A stretch of 64,000 nt of DNA from positions 558,001 through 622,000 of the forward strand of contig NC_088935.1 of the NCBI RefSeq assembly GCF_033473495.1, given 5' to 3'. Position numbers and translations under genes: made by a program. The DNA is from Cercospora beticola. Lineage: Eukaryota; Ascomycota; Dothideomycetes; Mycosphaerellales; Mycosphaerellaceae. Below are positions 11,900 through 22,562 of the stretch, in pieces. Each line of letters starts with the position of its first letter. The first letter of the stretch is position 1. The notes below the pieces were generated by a model that saw only the letters and a list, made by a program, of their open reading frames with translations, ran no database searches and was not told the origin of the DNA.

Positions 11900-12785
11900 T
11901 ATCCATTCCCTCTCCATCACCCACCTTCCTTTCTTCTTCAAAACCTCACAGCAGAAGATCAACATGGTTACATCGTGCAAACCACGTTCTATCCTATCTT
12001 GATCAACTCCGCGTGAACGTGGTGCCGCTTCAGCTTCTGCTCGCAGCAGCCCGTTCCTGCTTGGCGGCCGATCACTTCGCTTGTTTCGAAAAGTCATTGG
12101 GCAATGCGATGCACACTACTGCGTGATGTAAGCTCCTACCTATAAATGCAGTTCGGGGCGTTAATCTCTCGTTTTTGGAGGAGGGCTTATAGAGCGGACT
12201 TCAGCGATAATCTGGGTTGTGATGTAGTGGTTTCGCGTGGTTGGAGTGAAGTGTGGGTTGTGAGTGGTGGAAACTTGATGTACGGAAAGCGAGAGGCTAT
12301 GCGAGGAAGCTGGGCGTTGGTCATTGTGCTCTAGAGGCATTTGTGGCTTGCTGTAGCTAGATGGAAGAGATTGAAGCAAAGCGATGATGAAGTGTCGAAA
12401 GACTCTTTGGGAGTATAATTTTTCTTGACAGTGTGAGAGCAAAGGTGCATGTGAGCAGTCGTGGGAAGTGACGCTCGTGCGCGGAGAGATCTTGGCGTCA
12501 GCAGAGCACCTTCTCCTTCTCGTTCAGCCTTAACAGTTTCCATCGACATCAAGATCAATTTCACAGTTCCATATCAAGCCGCGCAGCTAATACCAAGCTC
12601 TAAGCATGTGCAAGGCATTTCAAGACCATGCGATGCTCCTCAGGAGCGAGCACTCAGTCGGAGATAGGACCTCATCATGCGAGACTAGCTTTCCGCGAAA
12701 CGCCTGGGCGATATTGAATCATTCACTTCCGGAACGCGACAAGGAGCTCTTGCGAAATTGGTTACACTGAAACTACCCACGACTT
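11900..12785. other. Intergenic region without a recognisable gene
   Basis: It contains the distal lysozyme promoter and the 3' side of the DUF6590-like gene. The open frames present (all under 100 codons) have no domain and no splice partners that I could find. Confidence 0.4.
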
Positions 12786-13751
12786 CTAATAAGGCTGACC
12801 AGGTGACCAATGGTCTGTTTTGCCTCTTCTCCAGTTGCTGCCGGCCATACTGCCGCGTGAAGCTGCGTGAGAGTTGCGCGAAGATGCATATGAGGGGCGA
12901 GAAGGCGTCTGTGAGTAGCCTGAAGGAGCCTGTGAGTGATAGGGATCCTGTGAGCGGCGCGAAGGTGCCTGCGACTGACCTCCGATTCTCGACGGGGGAG
13001 CATTCAGCTTGACGAAACGGTAATCTTGCTCGCCTTCCACCGGAAATGGGTCCTTGTCACGCCAGCATGCCTTGCACCTCTCATTCCAGGCAAGCAGCAT
13101 CTGGTCGTAACTGCTCTCGGTTATTCGCCCCACCTTTCCAATGTCCTCGTTGTAACTGATCCACTGGCCTCCCACAAGCTGACATGTTGTTGATTCAGTA
13201 AGTCCGACACTGTTTTCATGCCTGTGCACGAAGAACAAGGGCCGATGAGGACCTGTTACCTTCCCGCTCGTTTCGAACTCGACTCTGTCTTTGTAGTTGA
13301 CAACGCAGACATGGTCATCTATAAGGCCTCTTCCGTCGTCCTTCTTCTCGATACCGACTTGCTGCCAAGAGTACAATGGCAGACAGAACATCGCCTCCCG
13401 GGCTTTGAACAACACGATGAACATCCGGCGCTTTGAGTACACTGGGCCCTGTGCGGTGATCTGGATCTCCTTTTGATACTTGTCGACATTTGGATTCGTG
13501 TTGGAGATATGGAAGGGCACCGATACCACGTCCCCCTGCCTGAAGGTGCCTCGATGGTACGGCGATATCACACAAACTCCGTTGTCGAACCAACCTTTGT
13601 GCTGCTTCGGGTGTACGTTGTTTGCATACACTTGTATGTCGTTTGGATGCTGGGATAGGGCGAAGCGAGTTTTGACGCTTGCATATGAAGGTGCGGGTGC
13701 TAAGGAAGGACACAAACGAGGGGGAGGCTGGCGTTGAGCGATTGTCTGCAT
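12786..13751 (-). CDS. DUF6590-like protein, locus 1 (partner of the coiled-coil gene)
   Basis: Single exon, 321 aa from the ATG at 13751 (A at -3). The core, about residues 65-230, has GDVVSVPFHISNTNP, GPVYSKRRMFIVLF, FCLPLYSWQQVGI, DDHVCVVN and TTCQLVGG..ISYNEDIGKVGRITESSYDQML. This fits the fungal DUF6590 pattern (conserved Lys/Arg-Arg strand, then C.P+.+...G, then DH....). The C-terminal 65 residues are Ser/Arg/Gln-rich with QAPSR-like repeats and look disordered. The protein is clearly related to the one at 54991-56094, and both lie head to head with a related coiled-coil gene. The same frame continues upstream to an ATG at 13931 but is interrupted by a TGA at 13824-13826. No intron removes this stop in phase, so I start at 13751. 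The biochemical function of the family is unknown. Confidence 0.75.
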   Translation of the reverse strand: MQTIAQRQPPPRLCPSLAPAPSYASVKTRFALSQHPNDIQVYANNVHPKQHKGWFDNGVCVISPYHRGTFRQGDVVSVPFHISNTNPNVDKYQKEIQITAQGPVYSKRRMFIVLFKAREAMFCLPLYSWQQVGIEKKDDGRGLIDDHVCVVNYKDRVEFETSGKVTGPHRPLFFVHRHENSVGLTESTTCQLVGGQWISYNEDIGKVGRITESSYDQMLLAWNERCKACWRDKDPFPVEGEQDYRFVKLNAPPSRIGGQSQAPSRRSQDPYHSQAPSGYSQTPSRPSYASSRNSHAASRGSMAGSNWRRGKTDHWSPGQPY

Positions 13752-14320
13752 GGTTGGAGTCGCACCGGGGGAATCGTCAACCGGCCCAGGTGTTGTAGAA
13801 GCTGTGGCGAATTGGACTCTGGATCACGCTGCCGCTGCATAATTGATGTTGGAAGCTGTTGCTGGAGCTGGGGCTGCATTTGAGGACGTTGCGACAGCAA
13901 TTGCTGGCTTAGCTGCGAGAATCTGAGGCATGTTGATGTGTGTAGGCTGTGGAACCAGGCTTGTTCGGTTTGCTATATCCGTTACCACCGGACGGCTTGC
14001 GACTTTTTATGGCTGTCCGCCAGAAGTGGTGCAAACAAATATAATACTGGTAATGCACTACGAGATCGTGGTGAAGACAACCCAACTGAAAACCACCAGT
14101 CTTCAATGAGACTTCGCAGCGGAGAATAGGTCTACCAATGCGGTACACTATTCTTTGTTGTTTCTGTCAGGCGCGACTTCGCTTGCAACAGTGAAGAAAG
14201 CGAGCGAAGGCACGAAACTCGACCAACGACAACAAAACAAAGCCAGCTTGGCTACTGCATCGAGTGGCCTTTGTCCAGAACCGACTCACAATTCTCTAAG
14301 ACAAGTTGAGACTGCACGTC
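13752..14320. promoter_or_regulatory. Shared divergent promoter region, locus 1
   Basis: About 570 bp separates the two divergent start codons (13751 minus, 14321 plus). Expression of the two genes may therefore be linked. Its left part contains the interrupted upstream reading frame described under findings. Confidence 0.4.
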
Positions 14321-16102
14321 ATGGAGAGCTGCAACACCCAACATCACTCCTTAAAGCATAGCTTTGTTCGCTCCAGAGTCGCGAAAAGGCAGCCCAAGAA
14401 AGCGACGGCGACACGCTGGAAGTCTATCATCATGGCCATCGAGGACATTGCTGCGATAGCGCACAAGATACAAGGCAGAATCATCAAAAGTGATTATCTT
14501 CCTCGTTTTCTCAGGACGAGTTCACAAAACGCATCCGCTTCCGGTGCTACAGAAGTTGCCAACGAGCAGTCGACTGGAGCTGAAGATATCCGGGCGCAAC
14601 ATGATGGACACCAGGATCCGCAAGCACATAGTCATGCGGCTGAGGAGTCTGGTGTCGAGGGCGGACCAGCTGACTATCCGGAAACGCGAGAACCTTCAGT
14701 ACGGCGGTACTCGGACGACAGTGACGAAATTAACGAACATTATGAGAACAACATCCAGAGGCACGAAGATGCTGTGGAGGACGTCTATGCTGCCGAAGAG
14801 GCGCTTCGTGCTCAGAAATATATCGAGTTCGTGCCCGAGGAGTTGGAGCAAGATTACACCCAGGGGCCTTGTCGATACGTGTTCATTGACGATGGCGTGA
14901 AGGACTCAGCTGCTTTGATGGTGCCATTTAAGATGTCGCAGAATATCAAGGGAGCCATTAAACTGCAACGGCATCACAAGAAAATGGAACGCTACATTCG
15001 AAAGCAGCTGGCGGAGATGAGAGACTTTCGGGAAACGCTGGATATCGAGATCAGAAGCCATGAGCTGAAATTGAAGGGAGATGCGGACCTGAACATCAAG
15101 CCAAGTGAGGAAGAAGCCAAAAGGCTACAGGGAGAGCTTGAGGTTCTGCAAGAGATGTGCGAGAATCTAGGTCCGCGGGAACGAGAGCTACGAACAAGGC
15201 TCGAAACAATCAAGGACTATCTGATAGAGGCACATTCTGCAGTGATGGTGCACCTTGACGAAGCATACGTGGTAGCGGCGCTTGCCGAAGAAAGCAACGA
15301 AGAAGAGATGCCGATAGAGCGCTTCGATCTTCAGGAGCAATATCAAAAGTTCTTTGCACAACGACAGAAGAACCTTCAGCCGGACGAAGTCCACCCTGTG
15401 GCACCGCCACCAGCCCTCGACACATCGCAAAATACCCTCATGAACAAACCTCCCACACCGACACCCGAGGAGCAATTCACCCAGGACCGGCGAAAACGAC
15501 TCCGACTTGCAGGCGATAGACTCAATACTGCGCAGAAGGAGTTTCACTTCAAAGAGTATAACCAATGGCAGGAAAAGGAATTCAATCGAGAGCGTACCCT
15601 CGAGGGTCTCGAGCCTATCGATGTCGACAAAGAAGCCTTCGACAGACGCTGGTTTGTTCGCAATCACGAGATCACTCATGAGCTCCTCGAAGCAGAAGAT
15701 GACCTCCGCTCCGCGAGGAAAGCTGCCATCGAAGCGGATGTTGAGATTATCTCTGTCGCTCCAGATGAATATTGGTCAGGGATCTATCCCAATCATAGGT
15801 CAGATGGTAGATGTGGATCGGGAAGTGATCTGAGCTCGTTGGCTGGGCCAAGAGTCCCATCGACTTCTGCGAATCCAAAGGTGTTGGAGTGGTTGGAGAG
15901 CCGTGTCGAGGAGAGTGAATTTGAGGCAGTCGATCAGAGTCCGAAGCAGCCGGAGGAAGTGCTTGTGCTGAACGATGCGATGGCGATGGAGATCGAGACC
16001 TGGGATAGTCAAAGTATGCTGGATTCGTGGCCTTACAGGCGGAAGTTAGTTAAGCAGTGGCAGCAGACGTGTAGTGCTGAGAGGGAGCAGCTTGCTGTAT
16101 AG
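14321..16102 (+). CDS. Long coiled-coil protein, locus 1 (paralogue of 52729-54345)
   Basis: Single exon, 593 aa. No named family is recognised. The N-terminal 150 residues are polar and probably disordered. A conserved patch follows with DYTQGPCRYVFIDDG and FKMSQNIKGAI, then about 170 residues of heptad-like charged helix (KKMERYIRKQLAEMRDF onwards). A second patch has HLDEAYVVAALAEE, and a second helical part has RRWFVRNHEITHELLEAEDD and ARKAAIEADVEI. The C-terminus ends near VLEWLESRVEE and QSMLDSWPYRRKLVKQW. Each of these blocks has a counterpart in the same order in the protein at 52729-54345. The start could instead be the ATG at 14432 (MAIEDIAAIA), which also has a strong context. No signal peptide is evident. 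The role is unknown, and the head-to-head neighbour is the best clue to a partner. Confidence 0.8.
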   Translation: MESCNTQHHSLKHSFVRSRVAKRQPKKATATRWKSIIMAIEDIAAIAHKIQGRIIKSDYLPRFLRTSSQNASASGATEVANEQSTGAEDIRAQHDGHQDPQAHSHAAEESGVEGGPADYPETREPSVRRYSDDSDEINEHYENNIQRHEDAVEDVYAAEEALRAQKYIEFVPEELEQDYTQGPCRYVFIDDGVKDSAALMVPFKMSQNIKGAIKLQRHHKKMERYIRKQLAEMRDFRETLDIEIRSHELKLKGDADLNIKPSEEEAKRLQGELEVLQEMCENLGPRERELRTRLETIKDYLIEAHSAVMVHLDEAYVVAALAEESNEEEMPIERFDLQEQYQKFFAQRQKNLQPDEVHPVAPPPALDTSQNTLMNKPPTPTPEEQFTQDRRKRLRLAGDRLNTAQKEFHFKEYNQWQEKEFNRERTLEGLEPIDVDKEAFDRRWFVRNHEITHELLEAEDDLRSARKAAIEADVEIISVAPDEYWSGIYPNHRSDGRCGSGSDLSSLAGPRVPSTSANPKVLEWLESRVEESEFEAVDQSPKQPEEVLVLNDAMAMEIETWDSQSMLDSWPYRRKLVKQWQQTCSAEREQLAV

Positions 16103-16180
16103 ACTGTCCGAGGGGATGGTTCGACATTGCTGGAGAAGGTAACTTGCATAGCGCCATTGTAGACATTACGTCCAAGATTG

Positions 16181-18016
16181 TCATGACTTGCGCTCCACCC
16201 TCACACGCGCTTCACGCCCTTCGATATATGTTCCCAAAGTCCTAGTGCCAGCAACAAGTTCCACTTCTCTTGCCACTGAATGCTCTGCGACCCTGGTCTC
16301 ATCGCCGTCTTCTTCCTCATCTGAGTCCCACTCTTCAATGCCAGTCTGATCTTGATTGAGGCCGATCGGATCTCGTTCACCAGTCTCCCAGATCAACCGC
16401 AACTCCAGCGGCATCACACCGAGCTTCTTGCCAACCATGCCGAGAACAGAGTAGATATTGAAAGACTTTGGTATCCTAATTTGCCATTCTGGGCGGTCTG
16501 TGAAGACGAAAGTAACATCCACAAGTCTAGCAGCTAGACTTCGTGGATCGATGGAATCTGCTTTGGGCTGGTCTGCGAAACATTAGTCTATGATGCTTCT
16601 CAAGAATGAAAAGGGGCCAAGCATTATGCACTTACCTGGTATCGAAGGCTCGCCATATTCTTCACACAGCGCATTCCACCTCGAATGCCTTCTCAATACT
16701 TCCGCCCGCTTCTCTGGAGCTGTACCTGCTAGCTCCGCCGTGATCTCGTTGAGATAGTACTTCTCAGCGTTCAGTCTCTCTTTTTCGGTAATCTTGCTGT
16801 AATTCAGCATGTCGAGCTGGGGCAGGCGCGCAATCGTAAGCATGTAACCGTCTTCTGCCATCAATGGCTTTCCCAGGGCCGATTTCATATCTTTGTAGAT
16901 TGGGTTGCCAGTGGTGCGAAGCTGCTTCATCGCGGGAAATGCGCTTGGCAGAGCGTCAACCACGTCCCAGGAATTAATCGCATTGTGGGCCAGATCGAGG
17001 TCCAATATCGAGCTGCTGATGGAACTGCCTTTCTGACCTGCACTCTTGATTTGGCACTTCTCTAGATTGACCTTCGTCAAATGGCTGCATGAGCTCAGTT
17101 GTCGAAGATCAGCGAGGTTCATGAAGTAGTTGTTCGAGAGATCCAACGATGTGAGAGTTTCAGGCAGATCTGTGGGCGAGAGCGACTCGGCGTCTGAGAG
17201 CTCGTCGTTGGCTATCATGAGCGTCTTTATACGCGAGAAGCGACGTGCTACAATCGGAGCTAATAGCTCTCCACTTCGATGCAGTAAGGTATTCGACAGA
17301 CTTAGCGATGAGATGCGAGGAAAATCTCTTGCGTTCTTGTCGGAGTCCACGCTGAATCTGTTCCCATCCAGTATTAGATGAGCCAGCTTCGGGAGTAATG
17401 CGATCAAATTGAGGATCTCATCGAGACTCTCGAATAGGTTGCTGGTGAGATCCAGCTCAGTGATGTCTTTGCAGGTCTCTCTGATATTATCGTCTTCGTC
17501 GTTGCCAGTGTGTCGTATACGCATCCGATCGAGAATCAGCACATGGATGCCTTGCAGAGCAGCTTGTCGTTTCGCAAACTTTTGGAAGCCAACTTCCTCG
17601 GCTTGTTTGGTGGAGAAGTAGACAGTCGCTCCAAGGTTCGAGGCATCATCAGACATATACTTCTCGTGGAGTGCTTGATAGAAAGTCCTCGATTTGTCCC
17701 ATGGCTGATTTGGCCTGAGAAATGAAGCGGTTGTGGGTGATCTGCTTCTGCCTGATGTGAGCTAAGGAAGACTGCCCTGCAATTCGAGTAGAGCCAGTGC
17801 CATCGCACCCGCAGCCGCTTTGGTCTCGAGGTATTGACTTAACTTACATTCAAAATATTTCACGCCTTCATGTGTTCCATTGTGCTTGCCGCGAGCGGAA
17901 TCGTCCCACTCAACTCCGAGCCACTCTCCGGACTTGTTCTGGACGGCACCAACATACTGCACAGTGCATATTTGACCTTTCAAGCTCAAACGCTGACCGA
18001 CAGAATGACTGGACAT
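16181..18016 (-). CDS. TBCE: Tubulin-folding cofactor E
   Basis: Three exons on the minus strand, 17848-18016, 16636-17751 and 16181-16572, give 558 aa in phase. Domains in order are an N-terminal CAP-Gly domain (residues 1-75, with GEWLGVEWDD and GKHNGTHEGVKYFEC, the latter split by intron 1), leucine-rich repeats (about 110-330, with LTSLDLSNNYF and LDLDLAHNAINSW) and a C-terminal ubiquitin-like domain (about 430-558, with VTFVFTDRPEWQIRIP). This order is diagnostic of TBCE (yeast Pac2). TBCE binds alpha-tubulin and, with cofactors C and D, assembles the alpha/beta heterodimer in the cytosol. The C-terminal domain has an acidic insert (EEWDSDEEEDGDE). The gene shares a 215-bp promoter region with the divergent APQ12 gene. 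Confidence 0.95.
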
Positions 18017-18231
18017 GTTGTGTTGATGGAGCAAACGGAGTCGGAGCGAAATTGGCCGATTCACATGCGCGACAAGGATGCGCGTCACGAGACGCGACCC
18101 ACTTGAGCTTTCAATTTGGCAGACTCTCAAGACAAACAGCTTGCAACTTACACCGCAACTACATTGAATCGCCCACTGGAGCGTCTCGTCGCAACAAGCC
18201 AGTCGAGCGTAATCTGGAAGACGCCGCAAAG
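18017..18231. promoter_or_regulatory. Bidirectional promoter, TBCE / APQ12
   Basis: Only 215 bp separates the two divergent start codons, so both promoters and leaders must lie here. I see no clear TATA box, as usual for housekeeping genes. Confidence 0.6.
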
Positions 18232-18805
18232 ATGGAAAACGTCCAGGGTAAGCATCTGGCATTCTCATCAATCTCGCACAACTTCATTCTAACTACTGCC
18301 TGTAGATTGGGCAAACTACCTCTACGAACAACATGGCCACAACCTTCCCGAAGGCCTTCGCCAACAGATTCCCGTCTTCGCTTCGAACCCCACATACTGG
18401 TCCTACATCCGCTCACTCTTCTTCTACTTCAATCAAGCGACCTCACTCTTCCGACCAGTCCTGAACGCAGCAATTGACAGCGTATCCACGAAACCCGACC
18501 TCGCGACAGTCGCTCTCCTCCTGGTCATCATATTCATCAGTCTCAAGATCCTGAACATGGTAGTGGGCACGGTCTTGTGGTGGTTCAGATTCATCAAGGG
18601 CGTAGTGTTCTACGGTGGGCTGATGGGTCTGGCTTTGTGGGTGTATACGAGAGGGCCTGCGGGGGTTGCGGAAGATCTGGGTTACTGGTGGGGTGTGTGG
18701 AAGGGAGAGTACGCCCATTGGAGTGAGCAAGAGCGGGTGGCGAGGATTATGAGGGAGCAAGGCATTCCGGCTGGTGGTGGGAGAGGTCGCGCGAATTGGT
18801 ACTGA
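18232..18805 (+). CDS. APQ12: Apq12-family nuclear envelope / ER membrane protein
   Basis: Two exons, 18232-18247 and 18306-18805, give 171 aa. The first exon codes for only MENVQ plus one base, and the intron has a GTAAGC donor. A hydrophobic segment (LATVALLLVIIFISLKILN, about residues 76-94) is followed by a second one around residues 100-125 (WWFRFIKGVVFYGGLMGLALW). The RGPAGVAEDLGYWWGVWKGEY end fits the Apq12 family. In yeast this small ER/nuclear-envelope protein supports nuclear pore assembly, mRNA export and membrane fluidity. The short, basic, aromatic C-terminus (GRGRANWY) is typical of the fungal versions. Confidence 0.85.
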
Positions 18806-19337
18806 GCAACAGATGGCGATGGGTAGACGTTCTTTCGAGGCATATTGAGATGCGCTAAGAGGAAGCCATGCATGATCGCTCATGAATAGGGATTTGTGAT
18901 ATTAGCGAAGGCGCTCTGGCGAAAACTGCGTTTGGAGCATTTGGATAGCGGCCGCAAATTCGTATTTCGCGCTGGTTCCGGGAGATACGGAATACTACCA
19001 CATCACGCTACACGGGGTCAGCGAAGTGAGGTGCTGAGCCGGTCTCTGTCGGACTGAGCAAGCCTTTCTCGGACAGGCGCCGGATGAGATATGAAATACA
19101 GTCACGCTTCACGAATCCACTGAATTGACGCTCTGGGCCACTTCTCCAATGCTGGTCTGGAACGACTCCGCCTTCCTGGAGACGCTCCCACGCTGTTGCC
19201 ATACTCACGCGAGGTGCTCTTGCATCGGCGCCTGCGCGGATGCACCCCGAAGGACAATGCCTGGCGCCCAGCGTCCTCTCTGCGGAGTGCTCTCGACTCC
19301 GTGAGAGCAACATCGACAGGCATACTTTTTCACAATC
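18806..19337. other. Intergenic region with one weak small ORF
   Basis: A minus-strand frame ending at 19008 reads 64 aa from an ATG at 19199-19203 and has a plausible helical composition (FVKRDCISYLIRRLSEKGLL). It has no recognised domain, and its start sits on a GTGAGT that could be a splice donor. I do not call it a gene. Confidence 0.25.
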
Positions 19338-20415
19338 ATGAGCGACACCGCCATGAGCGACGCAGACTCCGGAAGCGACACCGCCATAAACGACGCCGCC
19401 ATGAGTGACGCGAACTCGGAGAGCTTAACGGCAAATAACCCAACGGCCACGAGCGATGCAGACTCGATGAGGGGATCGCCTTTCCAGCCCACGGTGCCAG
19501 GATTCAAGGACGGCTTCGACTGGGAGGACTTGATGCATTACCAACGCGAATACATACGCGGCGAGCTTGCAGAGGCTCCTTACTGTGACAAGCCAGTAGG
19601 TGCAACTATACGTCTCCTGCCTTTGCCGGACGTTCCAGATGTGAGCTGCGCAACGTTCCACCGAACACTCACGATCGGATAGTTCAGTGCTGAGATGTCT
19701 GAGTGGGCTGCCGATCTAGAGGAATTGGCCGACTGCGGAATACTCGCTGTCCAGTTCCAGCTTGCTTCCAATGAGCCTCCTGGCCCAAATGCAAAAGCGG
19801 ACTGCACAGAAAGGGGTTTTGTTCATTCGAAGCGCAGGGCATGCCTGAAGTTCTTCATGCCCACCTCAGGCGATGATTACGAACTTGAGTCCGTTAACTC
19901 ATCCCTGATGTATCTCCAGCGTGACGACTATTGTTATCATACGGCGATCCGGCTGGACTATTCAAGTTCGACTTGCGGCAGCGGTGATGGTACGTGAATG
20001 ACTCTGTTCCACTGGCTAGCTTCACGGCACCCACGATGCTGATACACCAGAAGGATGTTGCTACTTAACACCCTGGATCTGGTCCAACTTCCCTGCGGAA
20101 TGGGAGACACGCACGCGCGCCTGCGCCGAGACTCTCGAAGACTTAAGGGAGAAGACTGCAGCAACGTCCAAACAAGTTCATCCTTACTGTCGAGCGAAGC
20201 TCAACATCTTGCAAGAACACTGTATTCTTGGAGAATATGAGCCTGTCATTGTCACTCTTCTGGCAAAGGACTATGAGAGCATCGGCTTTTTCAAAACTCC
20301 TTCTTTACATCGTGAGGACAACGATTTTCTGGGGTCCTCCGTATACGGAGTGGCTGTATTCGCTTCCACTACCACCTGGGCACGACCGTCACCCGATCCG
20401 GGAGTACCTGATTGA
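19338..20415 (+). CDS. Unknown protein, three exons
   Basis: Exons 19338-19640, 19683-19989 and 20051-20415 give 324 aa. Donors are GTGAGC and GTACGT, and phases agree. No family is recognised. Residues 1-45 are an imperfect Ser/Asp/Ala repeat (AMSDADSGSDTAINDAAMSD). A globular part follows with GFDWEDLMHYQREYIRGEL, WAADLEELADCGILAVQFQL and DDYCYHTAIRLDY, then the third exon with EWETRTRACAETLEDLREK and a Cys-containing stretch. Trp, Tyr and Cys content suggests a folded protein. No signal peptide is seen. The first intron is only 42 nt, at the low limit. The last 45 codons are doubtful: another frame reading to 20470 looks more protein-like, so a frameshift or a missed intron is possible near 20310-20340. 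Confidence 0.6.
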
Positions 20416-21522
20416 GACTGAACCTGGTAACCGTCCGTGTAGGGGAGATGATGATTGGAGGCTTGGATGAACGCATGATCGAATGAAGACGAGGAAGCGT
20501 GCCATTAAAGCTTCCAATGGCAAGTAAATGCAACACTCGAGCGCAAAGCGCTATAGGTAGTGCTCGATGCATCAATCGGTGGTGCACTCGTGCGTCTATA
20601 CACGTCTGTGTGCGCTGTGTACGCTGAGATCATCTGTCCATGTGCTCCTGAGGCTCCCGAGACTTCCGGTTGAGCTTGTGTCTGAGGTTCGCGTGCGTCT
20701 CCAATTTCTGGTTCTGTCGCGCGTTTAGCAGCTTACACATCGCGCCCGAAATCCTCACACAGTATGGCTATCAGTCCCACGAGATCGTATCGCAAGCAAC
20801 GGATGCAATGGCTGGAGCATGCCAGCAATGTGCTCTCCCATGTCTGGGACAGGCATGCCCAGTCCAACATCGTCATAAGCGCAGACAATTCAGACCAGGC
20901 TTCGCTGCCTCGAGGCCGTTACAGACAGCGGGCGAGGGTCGAGACTTCTGTCACTTTCATCACAATCAACCAGGAATCGCCAAGACGGATTTGCCAACCT
21001 GCTGCGGTCGTCTGAAACGTGTCGAATGCACATCGACATCTTTCTCCTCCTGTTCATGTTCGTGTCCGCGGAGCAGCAGCAAACGTTCAACGGCAAAACA
21101 GGAGTCGGGGCCTGTGAGACCTCGCTATCCGACCAATCACATCATGGTTAGCTCCACTGGTACAACTGAGTCTCTGCCTCCGCCACTATTGGCGCGTCTG
21201 GGCACGTCAACAAAGCAAGCTCCATCTGTTCCCCAAGACATGGGGCGTGCGTGTCGCACTGAGGCTGTGAAGATTGGGTAAAAGGCTGCGGCAGAGCCAC
21301 GGGCTGGCAGAGCTGTCACTGTGTTGCGCATGCGACGCCCTAAAACATTGCAAATTACAGCAAAGTGTTATACGGGTACAGGTATAATTGCGAAGGACCG
21401 GCTTTTGCGGAGAGTCAATCCGAAGCCACAGAAAGCCATCGCCTCAGCCATAGAAGAGCGCAACGTCCCCTCCAGTTTTGGTTTTGTTTCTGCTACCCTG
21501 ACCTGGTCTGCTGGACTTCACC
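20416..21522. other. Intergenic region without a supported gene
   Basis: A 203-codon plus-strand frame (20670-21281) is open but Cys/Ser/Arg-rich, with no domain and no ATG at its start. I treat the region as the promoter of the UstYa-like gene. Confidence 0.4.
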
Positions 21523-22562
21523 ATGGCTCCATCAGATGAACAATATGCACCGCTTAGGCTGGAGGATGAATTTGAGGATGAGAAGGATGTTGGCAGTTCG
21601 GAAGATGGTGGAGAGCGGTCTGCTGAGGGCTGTCGGTGGTGCAAAGGCGAGCTGAGGCAGACGAGGACTTCCAACTTCAACAAACTCCACATTGCTCTGG
21701 CCGTTTTGATCACGATAGCGGTCTTCTTTCTCGGGTATGCGACGAATATACTGGTGACCTCAAGGCAAGGACAGAAAGCACAAACGTACAGCACAGAATT
21801 CAAGCCAGCGCGACCTGCAGCGGAGCTGGAGCAAGTGCGCTTCACCGGATCGGCACAATTCGACGATGAAGGCGAGCCATTCTTTGATTATGCCGAAGAT
21901 CAGGTGCTCTACACTGGCACTCCCACCAAGGCCATGGATCGCGCGTGGAACAAGCTGATTAAGCGTGAGTGATGGACAGTCGATCCTCCATGTGTAATCA
22001 GTGCTAACCTGAGGCAGATCGATACTTCCTTATTGACGACAGTGAGGCTCGCGAAGCCTGGGGTCCAGACTATGAGCAGTATTACAGATATCCAGATACT
22101 GAGAAGCGCAAGGGAGGTTACGTCGCCGGCCTCGACGTCCTTCACACTTTGCACTGCGTGAACATGCTTCGTAAGGCATTATACAAGGATTACTACAAGG
22201 AGCATAACCATGGATCTAAGAAGTTCCAGCAATACCACATCGGTATGTTTGCCAATCACGCTTCTCGCCGTCTCACGCAACTGACCTTTGCAGACCACTG
22301 TCTCGACATCGTACGTCAGAACATCCAATGCAACAGCGACCTCACCCTCATCCCAACACGGTGGTGGGATGGCATGGGAAAGAATGGCCGGAACTTCATC
22401 GACTCCGACCAAGTTCACACCTGCCGCAACTTCGGCAAGATCCGCGAGTGGGCCTATAACAAGTGGAATCACAGCCACAGAGTCGGAAACAAACATCTGC
22501 CTCCCGTGGACCTGCACCGACATATTGAGAACTCTCAACATGTGGAAGAGGGTGATGATTAA
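21523..22562 (+). CDS. UstYa-family (DUF3328) oxidase-like protein
   Basis: Exons 21523-21964, 22018-22242 and 22294-22562 give 311 aa. A single membrane anchor lies at about residues 55-77 (LHIALAVLITIAVFFLGYA) after an acidic cytosolic tail. The lumenal part carries the two HxxHC motifs that define the family: HTLHC at 190-194 and HIDHC at 221-225. The second motif is created by splicing of intron 2. Family members (ustYa/ustYb in ustiloxin, phomopsin and asperipin pathways) are copper-type oxidases that cyclise or hydroxylate ribosomal peptides or other metabolites in the secretory pathway. Next to it on the same strand is a TRI12-type exporter. No KEX2-repeat precursor peptide, methyltransferase or regulator was found nearby, so the substrate is unknown. 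Confidence 0.9.

Noticed and set aside
20670..21281. 203-codon plus-strand frame upstream of the UstYa-like gene, considered as a RiPP precursor
   Set aside because: No ATG at its start, no signal peptide, no repeated core peptide and no regular Lys-Arg processing sites.
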